A DNA stretch of 64,000 bases from Durusdinium trenchii (Eukaryota > Sar > Dinophyceae > Suessiales > Symbiodiniaceae): contig CAXAMN010029027.1 of the NCBI GenBank assembly GCA_963970005.1, positions 1,407,798-1,471,797 of the forward strand, in the 5' to 3' direction. Made by a program: the position numbers and the translations under genes. The stretch's first letter is position 1. Each line of letters opens with the position of its first letter. Shown one piece after another: positions 52,539 through 63,863 of the stretch. Below the pieces are notes generated by a model, which ran no database searches, was not told the origin of the DNA, and worked only from the letters and a program-made list of their open reading frames with translations.

Positions 52539-52844
52539 ATGACTTGCCGGGTCTGCCGCCGGCGGTTGTCCCTACCTGCCGGCCCCTGTATTCTCACGGC
52601 GCGCATCAACAAGAAGCTCGTTCAACATGGCACCGGCTTTTATATAATGCGGATGCTCACTGGATATCTTAACAAGGTCGCGAACACCATCGAGACTACC
52701 TGTGAGCAATTTGACGCTCAGCGCGCCACAGGAGAGGTAGACGAGCACAGGGCGCGAAAGAGGAAGTGGGCAAGGAAGAAGGCATACCTAACCACTTTCG
52801 AGAAAGGTCAGCGCGCGGGAGATCGACGTCCAGAGGTTCAGTGA
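52539..52844 (+). pseudogene. Basic ORF of uncertain reality upstream of copia remnant
   Basis: A frame with some coding character (ARINKKLVQHGTGFYIMRML, EVDEHRARKRKWARKKAYL). It lies 230 bases before the copia Gag start; it may be a captured fragment or chance. No domain. Confidence 0.2.
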
Positions 52845-53069
52845 AGTTACCCACAAAGAAGTAAAGGGACGCGGAGTCAGAGAAAGGCACATTAAGGAGA
52901 CAAAGCCAGCGCCATATTATAATTTAATAGCGGAATCCCTGATTCATGAGATGTACATGAGATGATGGTTCATGAACGACCTTCGTGAGCCCTTTCTTGT
53001 TCGAAGAAAAATAGCGAGGGATTTTTTCGCCAACCTGGGTTATGAGCCCAAGGTGACGCATTTGCTGCC

Positions 53070-54975
53070 ATGTCGGAAGGTGTCAGTGAGAAGACACCGG
53101 ACTCGGGTCCAAGGGCGCTGGAAGACATCCAGCCGGAGCATGGGGCGCTGGTGGGACCAGTGGGTGCCCCAATTTCCTATGGCCCAATGTGAATCCTTTC
53201 TGGAGTGAGACGGTTCGTGACGAGGCAATACTACGTGCATGTAGACCTGCTCACCTACCTAGGGAGGGAATGGAAAACACTCTCCCGCCAACTAGCCGTG
53301 CAAGGGTTGATGCAGGAAAACGCTCGATTGTGGTCAGAGAGGGAGGCCTTTGCTGCAAGTCAAGCGTGTTGGAATCCTCCTCAACCTGCATATGGTCCTG
53401 ATCAGTGGCTTGGTGTGGGCGTGGGTGGTGGTCAAGGGTATGATCGAAACTGCATGGGAGCTGTCATGGATGTTTTGAAAGCATCGGTGGGTTCCTTGAT
53501 GCCTCACCAAGAGCAGAGTTTGTACTTGGGGGCGTTAGCACCTTTGGGAGATCGTGGTAGTGGGTTCCCTTTCTCTACGCCTGGTTCGGGTGTTCACGGA
53601 GGGCATGGCTCGTTTTCCAGAGCGAATTTGATGGATCTGTTCAACATGGTGTCGGGGGGAGCTTGCACTATGGCTCAGCCTGCACCTGGTGGATGGCAGC
53701 AGGCGAGGACAGGCAGCTTGGGAGATGCAACTCAGGCAGCCAGTGGTTCAGGTCCGGGAACTGGTCTTTCCTCATGAGTCCCAAGGAGGTCCTAATGTAG
53801 AAGAAGGGTGTCCTCTTTCCAATCGAGAAGGTCCTTCTGCCGCTGGGGGTTCTGGTGTACCTCAAGGTGATCCACAGAGTCAAGGAAGTGGGGACAATCT
53901 CCGAGTGGTGGTAATGAACCTGGTGGTTGAGGAGGCCATGGTGGAGGCTTCCCGGGAGGTGGTTTTCATGGAGGAAACGGCTTTCCGCATGGTCAACCTG
54001 GTCCTTTGGGTGGAGGAGGTGCGGGGCTCCTGGAGGTGGTTTTCCTGCAGGTGGACTTGGATTTCCCGGTGGGGCTCCTGGAGGAGGCTTGCCTGGAGGA
54101 GGGCTCCGCCTGGTGGAGGTTTCCCTCAAAGTCATCCTGGGGGAGGCGGAGCAGGCATGCTGCTTGGAAATGTGCCGGCATGGTTGGGTGGTTTGATGGC
54201 CCAGCAGGAGTCGGTGAGGGCGGTGGACCTTCCAATGCTTCCGGAGTTGTCAGAGTCAGAGGTTGGACCCTTGGTTGCAGGTGACTGGATTACCACCATT
54301 GGACCTTTTTTGAGAGATATGAGTTCAAGCTCTTCTGTTTGGTGGGATGAAGTCTTGCGGGTGGCTGGTGCTCTTTAGGGTGTGGCTGAGCCAATGGAAC
54401 GTCTGCGCCTGGTTCCAGTTTCTCCACCAGCTTTCCAGGTGGCGCCTTGGCTGAGGATTGAACAAAGGGGCTCGGTTGCTTTGATCAAGGCCCTTCCCGA
54501 GTCGTTGAGGTCGGAGCTTGTGGCCCAAAGAGAGGTGAGCTCGATTGGGATCATGTTCAAGGTGCTTCGTGTATATCAACCTGGAGGTCTTGGTGAGCGT
54601 ACGACTCTCCTCAAGCAACTGGTGGACCAGAAGGTTCTTTCACCTTTGAGTGACTGGATGGTGGCCCTGAGGTCATGGAAGCGGTGGTTGACTCGTGTTC
54701 AGGAGTTGGGCATTCAACCGCCGGACGGGGTGTTGCTGTTGTCCACTTTGGATCGTTTTGCAGCTGGTCTTGCCAAGCATTCTCAGCAGGTTGCATTTAG
54801 GCTTGAAGTCACCAGAGCGGCGGTTGATACAGCACCTACAGAGCAAAGCGTTCAACAGTTTTCAGAGTCCTTGTTGGCAGAGGGTGAGGCTGTGTTCCAT
54901 GGAGGGTCCACCTTACCTATCAAGGAGTCCGTCAAGGTGAAGGCTTTGGATGGGGAAGCCAATGTCAATCAATAA
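53070..54975 (+). pseudogene. copia Gag, frameshifted
   Basis: Starts MSEGVSEKTPDSGPRALEDI (53070) and stops near 53194; goes on in another frame with YLGREWKTLSRQLAVQGLMQ (53205-53777); passes a Gly/Pro-rich segment in mixed frames (53780-54230); and ends in a 197-codon frame (54382-54975) with the Gag core MERLRLVPVSPPAFQVAPWL and ALPESLRSELVAQREV. Several frame changes and a TAG near 54378 break it. Confidence 0.65.
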
Positions 54976-55169
54976 GGAGGACCTTGTGAAGAAGGATGGA
55001 AAGCATGACAGACCGAAAGACAGTGGAGAAGGCAAAGAAGCTCGTGAGGGCAAAGATGGAAAGTCGGGCAAGGCTGATGCCAAGGGAGGAAAGGGAGAAG
55101 GAAAGCACAGTTCAGGCGACAAGCCTGTCCGAGTCCGGGTGCAAGAAAGGAATTTCGAAGAACGGCAGA

Positions 55170-55211
55170 TGTTGAAACTGTGGCTCTTCGCAGCACATGA
55201 AGCCGGATTGT
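55170..55211 (+). pseudogene. Zinc knuckle with an in-frame stop
   Basis: Read in the proper frame, the codons give C-stop-N-C-GSSQ-H-MKPD-C, a CX2CX4HX4C knuckle whose second residue is a TGA stop. This fixes the reading frame between Gag and protease. Confidence 0.6.
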
Positions 55212-55604
55212 CCTGTCAAGGATCAGCCGTTTGCGAAAAAGGGGACTGTTGATGATCGGAGAGGAAGAGAAGCAGAGGGGAAGGCCGGTGACAAGGGTGG
55301 ACAGTCGTCGAATGGCGATGGTGCATTCCTACCTCCTGCAGAACTTGATCCGCCTCCAGCTGAAGCACTGGTTAAAGAGGCAGTACAGTTGTTGAAGTCG
55401 TTGAGACCTTCGATCAAAACTGTTTCGGTGTGCGCGGTGAACAAGGATCGGGGTCATCTTCGAGCTCTTCTCGACGGAGGTGCCACGCACATTTTGAGGC
55501 CAGCCAGGTCCAAGCAGGAGTTCGAGCAAGCTTTGCCAATCAAGGTTGAGCTTGCGGCGGTGTGGCTACACTCAGGCAAGTCCAGACGACAGGTACCCTG
55601 GTGA
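55197..55604 (+). pseudogene. Retropepsin-like protease fragment
   Basis: A 135-codon frame continuing from the knuckle. ALLDGGATHILR near residues 90-101 fits the aspartic-protease active-site loop (usual form D[ST]GA[TS]), here DGGATH with Asp near residue 93. The downstream half runs into another frame near 55560. Confidence 0.55.
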
Positions 55605-55919
55605 CGGACTTTGACACTCAGCTCATCATTCCCTTGGGCAAGGTTGTGAAGCTCGGCTACAAGGTCGTGAAGAGTTCGAGATGCTGGATCCCAGGGGAGT
55701 GAAGATCGAAGTCCTTTTGGAGGCTGGTTGCCCTACGGTGGACCTTGGGGTGGCTCGTCGACTGATTAAGGAGTTGGAGGATCAAGAGATTGAGATGGAG
55801 AAGAGGGTCACTGCCTTGCGAGCTGGAGAACCAGGAGATCTTTCACCAAACATTTGGAGATGGCTGGCTCACTGAGTTGAGGAAGTTGTGGCCGGAGGTT
55901 CCTGACGACCTGTTAGCTA

Positions 55920-56400
55920 GTGCCCTCTGGAAAATGGACTGGTGAGCAGGTGCCTTTGAATCGGCATCAGCGAAAGCGCATCATGGATTTGGAGTCGGTC
56001 ATCTTGCATTTGTTCTCTGGCCCTGACGCCTCATGGTGGAAGAAGAGATTGGAAACATCATCGAGGTCAGTGCTATGTCTGGACAAGATGATAGACCCTG
56101 CTCAGGACTTACTTTCCGATCAGCTGGTTAGCTTCCTGGCGGAGCTGTGCGAGGAAGGTACTGTGGATGTCATTTTGTTTGTAGGACTGTCTCCAAACTA
56201 CGGTTTCGCCGGCGAGGTCCACCACCTTTGAGATCGAGGAGTGGGCCTCAGCGATTTGCCTTGGACAACCTGTCAGACGCCCTACGGGAGCTGGCATTCA
56301 GTGATGCGGTCCTATGGATGAGGCAGCTCTGGCTATATTCGTTGGCAGTGTCCGCGAGATGGTGATGTTTTTGAAGGAACAGCCTAGAGATCCCCAAGAG
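55920..56400 (+). pseudogene. Cytosine-methyltransferase-like domain in the retroelement
   Basis: The frame at 55920-56231 gives ESVILHLFSGPDASWWKKRL, then VLCLDKMIDPAQDLLSD and GTVDVILFVG; the LFSG and following Asp look like the SAM-binding start of a C5-cytosine methyltransferase-type Rossmann fold. In the next frame the text continues CRTVSKLRFRRRGPPPLRSR, like the catalytic PPC loop of motif IV with the two prolines lost at the frame change. Retrotransposon-borne cytosine methyltransferases have been reported from Symbiodinium. The domain is broken by at least one frameshift near 56180. Confidence 0.45.
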
Positions 56401-56744
56401 TACAAGGGGTCGGGTGATCCAGTCGATTACCCATCCTTCTTTGCCTGGCCGGAGTGGAGGACTTTCATCGAGAAGTATGGTGTTCGAGAGATCCGCCTGG
56501 ACTTGGGAGCTCTGGGTCATCCGAGACGGAAACCAACTACTCTGGGAACGAACATTCGATACCTGCATCGGTTGGAGGGTCTGTCAGATTGTCGACGTGA
56601 TCAGGTTCTGCCAGACGTGAAGTGTAGCTTGGGGGAGAAAACTTCAGCCAGTGCCTGGCCAGAGGAGTTTAAGACAGAGATCGTCAAGGGCATCCTCATA
56701 GAGTTGGAGAGGGACAAGTCAATGAACAGGGAAGAAAGGACCAG

Positions 56745-57693
56745 ATGGTCGCCAAGCTGACTCCAGAACAGTGGAGGCAGCATATCCTGAATGATCACCT
56801 TCCGTACGCCAGAGAGTGCACCACGTGTCTTCAGGGGAGTGGGAGGAGTCGACCGCACAAGAAGGCGCCGCATCCGGGCGCCATGACATTGGGCGTGGAC
56901 ATTTGTGGGCCGTTCAGACCTGGTCATGACAGGAGGAAGAAGGCCAAGTATTTCACGCTGGGCGTATTTGCCATTCCGGTCCGGAAGGTGGAGGGCATGG
57001 TGGCGGCCTTTGCCTTTGGCCTTGGGTGAGACGATGGATGGTGATCCACCAGCTGAAGACATGGATGACAAAGATCTTCTGCCGGCCGAAGAAGTGGCTT
57101 GGCAAGAGGGGGACCCCAAGGTCTTGGAAGAATGGAAGAGGCTGGAGGTTGAGTCCCAGGAGATCGAGATTCAGAATTACACCATGGTGGAGACCTTGAC
57201 TTCGCGGGAGGGTTTGGAAGTGAGGACATGCCTGGCTAGAATGGTTGCTCGCTTGAAGTACCTGGGCTTGGACGTCAGGAGGGTGCACAGCGATGGAGCA
57301 GCCGAGATGCTTGGTACCAGAAAATGGTGTGAAGACAGAGGCATATATCGCACTTTGACCAGTGATTGGAAGGCGAATGGCCGTGCTGAAGCGGAGGTGG
57401 GAGTGGTTCGCAGAGCTGTCAACACCCTCATCAAGGCGTCGGGAGATGGAGAGGAATATTGGCCCCTGGCGGCCAAGCGCGTGGGAGAAAGGAGAGGCCG
57501 ACAACAGCTCGCTACTCTGGGCATGGTGACACCTACGCTTATGCCGTGGGGACAACGGGTGATGGTCACTACGAAGGGATGGGATGAGTTCCAAGGCCAC
57601 TGGAGGTCGAGAAAGAAGGCAGGTCCGGATCCAGATATTATGAGTCTGACCAGCGGTGGAGATGGAGGATGGAAAGTTCGTCCGCACAGATGA
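56745..57693 (+). pseudogene. copia integrase, frameshifted
   Basis: The zinc-binding HHCC part is QHILNDHLPYARECTTCLQG (56785 on); the catalytic core begins TLGVDICGPF (first Asp); after a frame change near 57010 it continues as RVHSDGAAEMLG (second Asp) and WKANGRAEAEVGVVRRAV (Glu). All three D,D,E residues are present but split between frames. The chain runs out near 57690 before RT. Confidence 0.7.
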
Positions 57694-59000
57694 CATGGTG
57701 GTGGCGAGCTCTCCGCCGCTTTTGCTTAGAGGATCCGCCGTTGCGCCAAGGACAACATTGGCAACAAACGACAATAGACGCTGTCGTTGGTATACAACGA
57801 TGTCGCATGTATCGCATATCTCGGATGCCTATACAAGCATGGCTCAAGTTAAAAGGATTGCGTGCACATTGCCGTATAAATATAATGCACAATTGTAAGT
57901 GCCCTGTATATTTTCTTACCAGAGGAAGGGGAACGATAGCATGTTCCGATAACATGCGACATGCTTGCAGCTTTGCATGGTGACAAATTCAGAATAGGAC
58001 AAGTGGAAAAAGAGAAGAGGAAAACATTGCGCTAAAGCGCGCGACATCGCTAGTCCACACGACATGTGCCGACACCAGGCGATCTTTACGCATGTGCAGT
58101 TTTTGCCGTCTTTGTAGTTTTTGATGCATTAATTGCGATAAAGACATTCGCGCGCAACATGCTTCGGGCAGCAGCCGGCATCGCCAGCTCGAGCAACATA
58201 ATTGGCACACAAACAGAATCGCCGTCGCAAACGACATGGTTGGACGCCAAACGACATCACAAGCCCACCCAACACTGCTGTGCCACAAACGACATCACCA
58301 TGGCGCGCGACATTCCTGGACAACACACGACATCAGCGCACACCGCCCCATGTCATTTGGCGACACAGGGTCTGGGTGTATATACGTGACGCAACGGTTT
58401 TTTAAATGTCGCTTTGACACCACGCATGGTGGCCGGTTGCATTCATTCATGCAAAACACGCGCGGCCACTTAAGTGACGCAGGTCTTGAGCCATTTGACT
58501 TGCCTACCCAAGCTGTAACTCAGAATTTTTCTTGCGAAGGTGGGCGGTCAAAATGGTACGGCAGCAAACCTTTTTACACCAAACCCTGCCTACATATATA
58601 TCATATATAGACATGGACACAACCTCCTTGAAACCTATAGAAGAACACGTTCTAGCAAATGACACATGGGCGTTTCTCAAAGCTGGGACCTGCCAAATGT
58701 GGATTTTTCTTGATAATACCATTAAACATTGAACGTATGGTTCCCAATTTTGAGACATGCACGCATTCACGATTCTGCCGTGCCATGTGCTTTGCATCTC
58801 TGCATGGCTCTTTTCTGGCGGCGCGCGCTGCAGCTGCGTGGTGTTTGGGCTGCATAACCCCCTGCAGAGACCCCAAAAGTTTTCATGCTTGGGCTTAGCG
58901 ACCCCAACTCGTTTTCAGTGGCGATTGGGTTTTAAAGATGATTAATTTTGGGTACCGCTCTGAAGAAACTACCTCTCCAACATTGAAGCCGCTATGCCAC
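57694..59000. other. Spacer with CGACAT-rich segment, no gene supported
   Basis: No coding-like frame. See the CGACAT cluster at 57950-58360. Confidence 0.5.
57950..58360. repeat. Cluster of CGACAT motifs
   Basis: Nine or so occurrences of CGACAT, several as AAACGACATC or ACACGACAT, at irregular spacing (for example near 58043, 58062, 58233, 58252, 58289, 58308, 58329). Not a perfect tandem repeat. Confidence 0.6.
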
Positions 59001-59001
59001 C

Positions 59002-61975
59002 CTAAGCCAAGCTCGACATGTAGTTCGACAAAGCCAACACATACCGCTCCAAAGCTCTTCTTTGAACGGTGCCACCATGGCATTTCGTTGCAATACGTTT
59101 GATGCGGCCCAGGAACTTTTCGTCCTCCCATACATGAAAAAGTCGTGGGTTTAGTTTCGTGGCAGTTACATCCATGGCGATGTGCCACAAATAATGGTGC
59201 TTTGGGCGCATCTTGAACGCCATAATGGCATTCCCCCAACAAATTGACGCAAGACGTCTTGTGGTCCGCAAGTGCATCAGGAGGAACTTGGTGATTTCCT
59301 GGGATGCAAGTAGGGGCCAGGAGTGGACTGGCCACTTGAGAGGGCTTGAACACCAAACAGGTTTGGGATGGTTTGGGGACGAATGTATTGCGCTAGAGAC
59401 TCTAGACTCTCAGGTTTTGTGGGCCTAATCTCTGTCTGGCCGGGGCTCGCTAGCTTCCTCTGATGACAGAATCAAGCCAGAATTGTCAATCAGTTCGATG
59501 GCCTTTGCCAAGGAGAAGGCGCACACGTTCAACAGCTGCATTTCGCCGTCTTCCTGATCAAGATGTTCGCAGCTTGGCGACCGGTTGCGGTGGAGGGAGA
59601 ACCTTGAGAAATGGGCCCCGAAACATGTGACAGACACATCACTCTTGGGCATAAAGCCACTGGCAAAAGTGTATTGGGAAGATTGGGTTGACCCTTTGTC
59701 CATGAACTAAAAGGGTGACTGTTGTGAGTGAGTGACTGAATCCTTCGTGAGTTTGCCCACGTGGTAGGCAATCCACCAAACCATGGTCTTAATATGCTGC
59801 CCTTTGAAGCGGCTACCCAACTCGCAATAGTCATCTTGACCAAAAGATCCCGTGTTTGACAGTGTGAGCAACCGACGTGGCAAGTACCTCCTCGAATTGC
59901 GGCAAACATTGTAATGTTCAACCTAGGATCGAAAACTCGCTTCAACAAAAGTGAAAGTGTACTAGCCAAGAACTGGAACGTTGGGGCCGCGTCGCAGAAT
60001 ATATGTATATATATATGGTCGAATGTGAGAAGTGTCCAGTTCTGTGGCATACTACTCAGCGCAAGGGGCTTATGGTCTTTGCAATCTTGTCGCATGTTGA
60101 AGCTCACTTTCTTGAGGAACTGCTCGTCAGATTCGTTTACTTCATAATGGTATCCTGCTAACTTCAACATCTTGAGACAAGAAGGAATGTGGTTCTTTGC
60201 AATTCCTAAGAAGATGATGTGCATCATGTCAAATGTGAGGCTCTCGAATTGCCACCCTGGCACGACAGCCCAGGGCGAAATCTGCCTTGCCCCTTGGATG
60301 TATTCGTCATGGCCCTTGCAAGTGCGGGTATAGGGAGCGTTTTCTTGCAGGTTCTTGTAGCTGAGGGGGTCGTGGGCCATGGTGAATAGTTGGACGGCTT
60401 GGCAACGGTCGCACATTCGCCGAGAAAGGTAGTTCTCTTCCAACAAATGACATTGCTTTCTGGCTTTGAGATCGGCTTTGAAAGCCATGTAGATCAACCT
60501 AACTACAGGAAGGTCTTTTGAAGATGTAAGTAGGCAAAATTTGTGACCAAATACCACCCAAAAATGGTCAGCCATTGGTTAGCCTAGGAGCTTGGAGCCA
60601 CCAGCAATTCTTTGTCCACGTAAAGAACTCCTGTATGTGTTGCGTTCGAACTCTTCCCCATAGAACCCTCGATGTGGATAAATGCCAAGAGCGGCATAGT
60701 GCAATGACCAGGCGCAAAGGTCAGCAATCGTTTTGTTGACACCCGCGCGTACCTGAGCTTGGGCAAAAGACCCTTTGGGGGACAATGAACTGCGGCGTTC
60801 AATCCAAACTTGCCGGGAAGGGTGTTTGTCTGGGAGGGCAGGTAGGCGCTCTCAAGCTGTTTAGGAAACTTCACCAAAAGGTTTCAAATGTAAACAAAAG
60901 ACGTTTTCGTCCAGCATTTGGCGTTCTGCAACAATGAGTATGGGGTATCGGTTCACCAAGCAGTCATGGCCCCCACCAGAAGCGAAAGCGCTGCTCCAGT
61001 TCATCACCCAGAACTCGTCGTCACGGAACATTTCAGCACCATCCCCATGAATGCAACACGGTATTGATGTCTTCAACTCTTCAGGGGTCAAAGATTGCAA
61101 AACCGTGTGATACTTGAATCCGGGCAAGCTTTTCAGGTGATTCCAAAACCTGAGAATCGAAGCGCCGCTGTGGTTGCCAAACATCAATGATCCAAACTCA
61201 CAGGGTTTGGCGGGTGCAACGACAAAAGATTCATCCCTCAAAGAGTCCGAAGGTTTACCCCTCTTTTTTAAAGAACAGCACGGCTCACATCACCAGTTAA
61301 ACAACAACACAACCAGCTAGTTGATCACCAATACAACCATTGGACTTAGGCTAGCCTGATCGGTTTCGTACAAAGCCCCCAAGACCTCGTGCGGGAGCAG
61401 CACAGACGCATCGTGTTCCTGAGGAAGACATTCGCCTGGCACCTGAGATTCAGCCACCAAAGGTGAAGCTTGGTTTGCAAAGGTGGTGAACGGATCCCGG
61501 ATGACTACATGGTCATCAACCTTTTCAAACAGTACAGCGAAAAAGCTAAAGTTCGAGGAGCTTCCAAGGTAAGCTTGATAGGATATGGTTCTAAACGGAA
61601 CCCGTAAGCACCACGTGTCCACCTTCGAAAGTCCCTCTCTGTGTTGCTGGCGCATGCCCCATGCGCTCCACAGCTAGCAAGTTTTTTGAGTCCATCTGGA
61701 AGTGGGTGTGGAAAGTCAATTTCCGCAGCCCTGGCAATCTCTGTGGCAGTGGCTACATGGGACCCACCATTTCCAACCAGCTCTAGAAGCTTGTGAAGCA
61801 GCGCACTCTCCCTGAAAGAACTCGGCTCCGGTCGTATCCTTTTGGCAGAATCTTCGCCTGGCACACATGATGCAAGGATGGAAAAAGGAAATACCAATAA
61901 GCCCTGAGTCACCCAACATAGATTCCTGTACCACCTGTACTTCGCATAGCGAAAGCAAACTGTCACACTGACTGG
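59002..61975 (-). CDS. Multi-exon gene of a dinoflagellate multicopy family, transposase-like layout
   Basis: Exon-like pieces on the minus strand, 5' to 3': about 61862-61620 (SSFRESALLHKLLELVGNGG), 61655-61317 in another frame (VDTWCLRVPFRTISYQAYLG), 61241-60890 (SIPCCIHGDGAEMFRDDEFW), 60785-60580 (AWSLHYAALGIYPHRGFYGE), 60575-59850 (KARKQCHLLEENYLSRRMCD; then SPWAVVPGWQFESLTFDMMH, IIFLGIAKN), 59620-59440 and 59277-59002 (MRPKHHYLWHIAMDV, NPRLFHVWEDEKFLG). I recall this order of motifs from a large family in dinoflagellate genomes. The HGDG motif and the D..H...LG motif give it a TNP2/Plavaka-like transposase look, but catalytic residues are unproven. The first two pieces overlap in different frames, a possible frameshift. 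Confidence 0.5.
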
Positions 61976-62152
61976 GAGATGAGGCTGTACGCGTTCTCTA
62001 CCTTTTTTGCTTTCGCGCCACTAGTCAAATCGACAATCAGAGCTGGACCGTATGATCATATGCTCACGATTTGTCAAAAACAACTTTCCGATGCACGCGT
62101 GACTTTTGCGTGACATCAGTGCTGCATACCCCACCCAAAACTGAGAGGAAGC

Positions 62153-63633
62153 TTACTCAGGCTTACCGGGTTTTGTCTTCGCTTTGGATTTTGCTTTTGA
62201 CTTCTTGGCTTTGCTACCTTTCAGCATCCCATTTGCTGAAGCTTCAGCTTTCTCAAACCATTTCCCTTTTGTCTCCACCATGGCTAGGATCCGAGAGATT
62301 TCACGATCAGATGGTTCTTCTTTGGAGACTGCGGTTTTCAATTGAGAATACACACCTTCCATCTCAACTGCATGACCCAGCATTTGCGTCGCCAACTCAC
62401 CAGCAAACTCCACACCTTTGAGCTGGATTGACTTCTGGCGCGCCGTCGTTGCCTTGCTGAGGACAATCTGCAGCGCTTCCATGCCAGACCTTGGCGAGCT
62501 TTGGATTTGGATTCTTGACCATCGAACCATGGTTGGTCAGCGGACGCTTGGTGAACGCGTTTCGAACCAGAACCTATTTCGTGGATGACCTCTTCCAAAC
62601 AAAGGGTGTTTTGAACGATGTTTCAAAGACCTCTTCGTGAACCCAGCGCAAAGCCTGGCGCATTGTTGAATTTTCAAATGTCCCAACACAGGTTCAAGAA
62701 TCCTATTTTCAAGTGTCCCAACACAGGTTCAAGAATCCTATATATATGTATATATAGTTTAGACTATTTCACAGGTACCATACTAGAATCCTACAAGGTC
62801 ACTTGGTTCTCTTGTTCACAAAGAATGTCTTGAGTCTTGATTTTGACCTTTGAGAAATGTTGAGGCCCCAGCTCAAGGATGGTCTTGGGCTTCACCGGTT
62901 CTGCTGTCTCTTCGTCCTTTCTCCTCTTCGGTGGCTTTGTGACCTTCTTTCCATCGTCATCCAAGGCTTTCAAGAGGCCTTGGGCGCCACCGATGGAGGC
63001 CGCCTTCACTGCAGGCAACGCTCCTGCTTGCAGAGGACCGTCGTCTCCCGTCATTTCATTCAGCATGCCCCGGTCCAACTTTTTTTGAGCCTGGACTTTG
63101 AGAAGCTCTGACGTGCTGTCATCCTGGCGCACCACTCTCCCCTGAGGCATGTAGTACCAGGTTTCCTGCAGGTCAACAGCAACGATAGCAGTTAGGTGCG
63201 GTGGTGGGTGGTGAAGACCTAATCGGTGTGGTGGGAACATGTCAAAACACAACGGGATCCAAACTTTAACACGTTCAACTTTTTTCAGACCCCAGTCCAG
63301 CTCATCATCAGGATAGTCATCATCCTTGTAGTAGAGTCCAGCCTCAGTCCTTTTCTTGATAAGGTCTTGGAATCGGTCTTCAGGCATGGACGCCTTCAGC
63401 GTTTTGGCCTGCACCGCTGTCCACTGTTTGCGAGCCAAGTTCTTGGTCTCTGTTTGTCTTTCGACAACACATGCGACCTTGTCCCAATCTCGGCCGTTCT
63501 CAAGCCACAAGTTGAAAAGCTCTGTCTTTTGGCGCTTCAGCATCGGTCTCAGGGACTCAGGAAACTTCAAAGTTTTCCTCGATCGATCGAACTTGTCCCA
63601 TGCATTTTTGTCCGTCTTACCTGGGCAAGCCAA
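62153..63633 (-). CDS. Multi-exon gene, unknown dinoflagellate family
   Basis: Exons on the minus strand: about 63620-63265 (NAWDKFDRSRKTLKFPESLR; FNLWLENGRDWDKVACVVER), 63168-62795 (ETWYYMPQGRVVRQDD; QAQKKLDRGMLNEMTGDD; a basic patch KPPKRRKDE), and about 62530-62153 (ARQKSIQLKGVEFAGELATQ; DREISRILAMVETKGKWF), ending in a Lys/Ala/Ser-rich tail and a stop at 62153. The intron 63169-63265 is open by chance in the same frame; its acceptor reads GTTGACCTGCAG. Charged, helical, no catalytic domain. It lies head-to-tail just upstream of the gene at 59.0-62.0 kb and may form a pair with it. Confidence 0.5.
62672..62745. repeat. Tandem duplication of about 36 bp in an intergenic gap
   Basis: TCCCAACACAGGTTCAAGAA followed by TCCTAT occurs twice; an ATATAT run follows. 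It lies in an intron of the minus-strand gene. Confidence 0.85.
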
Positions 63634-63639
63634 GAGGGC

Positions 63640-63860
63640 AAAGATGAGCTAGTGAAGGCAAGACTGAACACAAACGATGAGACGACTATGGAGATGCCAT
63701 AATCTAAGAGTACGTTCGCGCTGAAAGTTCTACTTGCTAACTAGTCAAGAGGGCAAAGATGAGCTGGTGAGGGCAAAGATTGAACACAAACTCTGAGAAG
63801 ACCATGATGTATGGAGAGGCCATAATCTAAGAGCACGTTCGCGCTGAAGGTTCTAAATGC
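63640..63860. repeat. Tandem duplication of about 110 bp in an intron
   Basis: The stretch AGAGGGCAAAGATGAGCT to GTTCTACTTGCTAACTAG is followed by a diverged second copy (63750-63867) ending AAGGTTCTAAATGCTAACTAG, with small indels. Confidence 0.8.
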
Positions 63861-63863
63861 TAA

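Larger units (their letters stand above)
53070..57693 (+). mobile_element. Decayed copia-type element, 3' truncated
   Basis: Plus-strand polyprotein pieces in shifting frames, in the order Gag, zinc knuckle, protease, methyltransferase-like domain, integrase. RT and RNase H are absent, and no LTR was found at either end. The order Gag-PR-IN (IN before RT) is that of copia elements. It differs from the 38.5-41 kb element, which keeps the complementary end. Confidence 0.75.

Noticed and set aside
62680-62740. GGTTCAAGAATCC resembling a tRNA T-arm, twice
   Set aside because: Part of a 36-bp tandem duplication; no acceptor stem, anticodon arm or D-arm could be folded around it.
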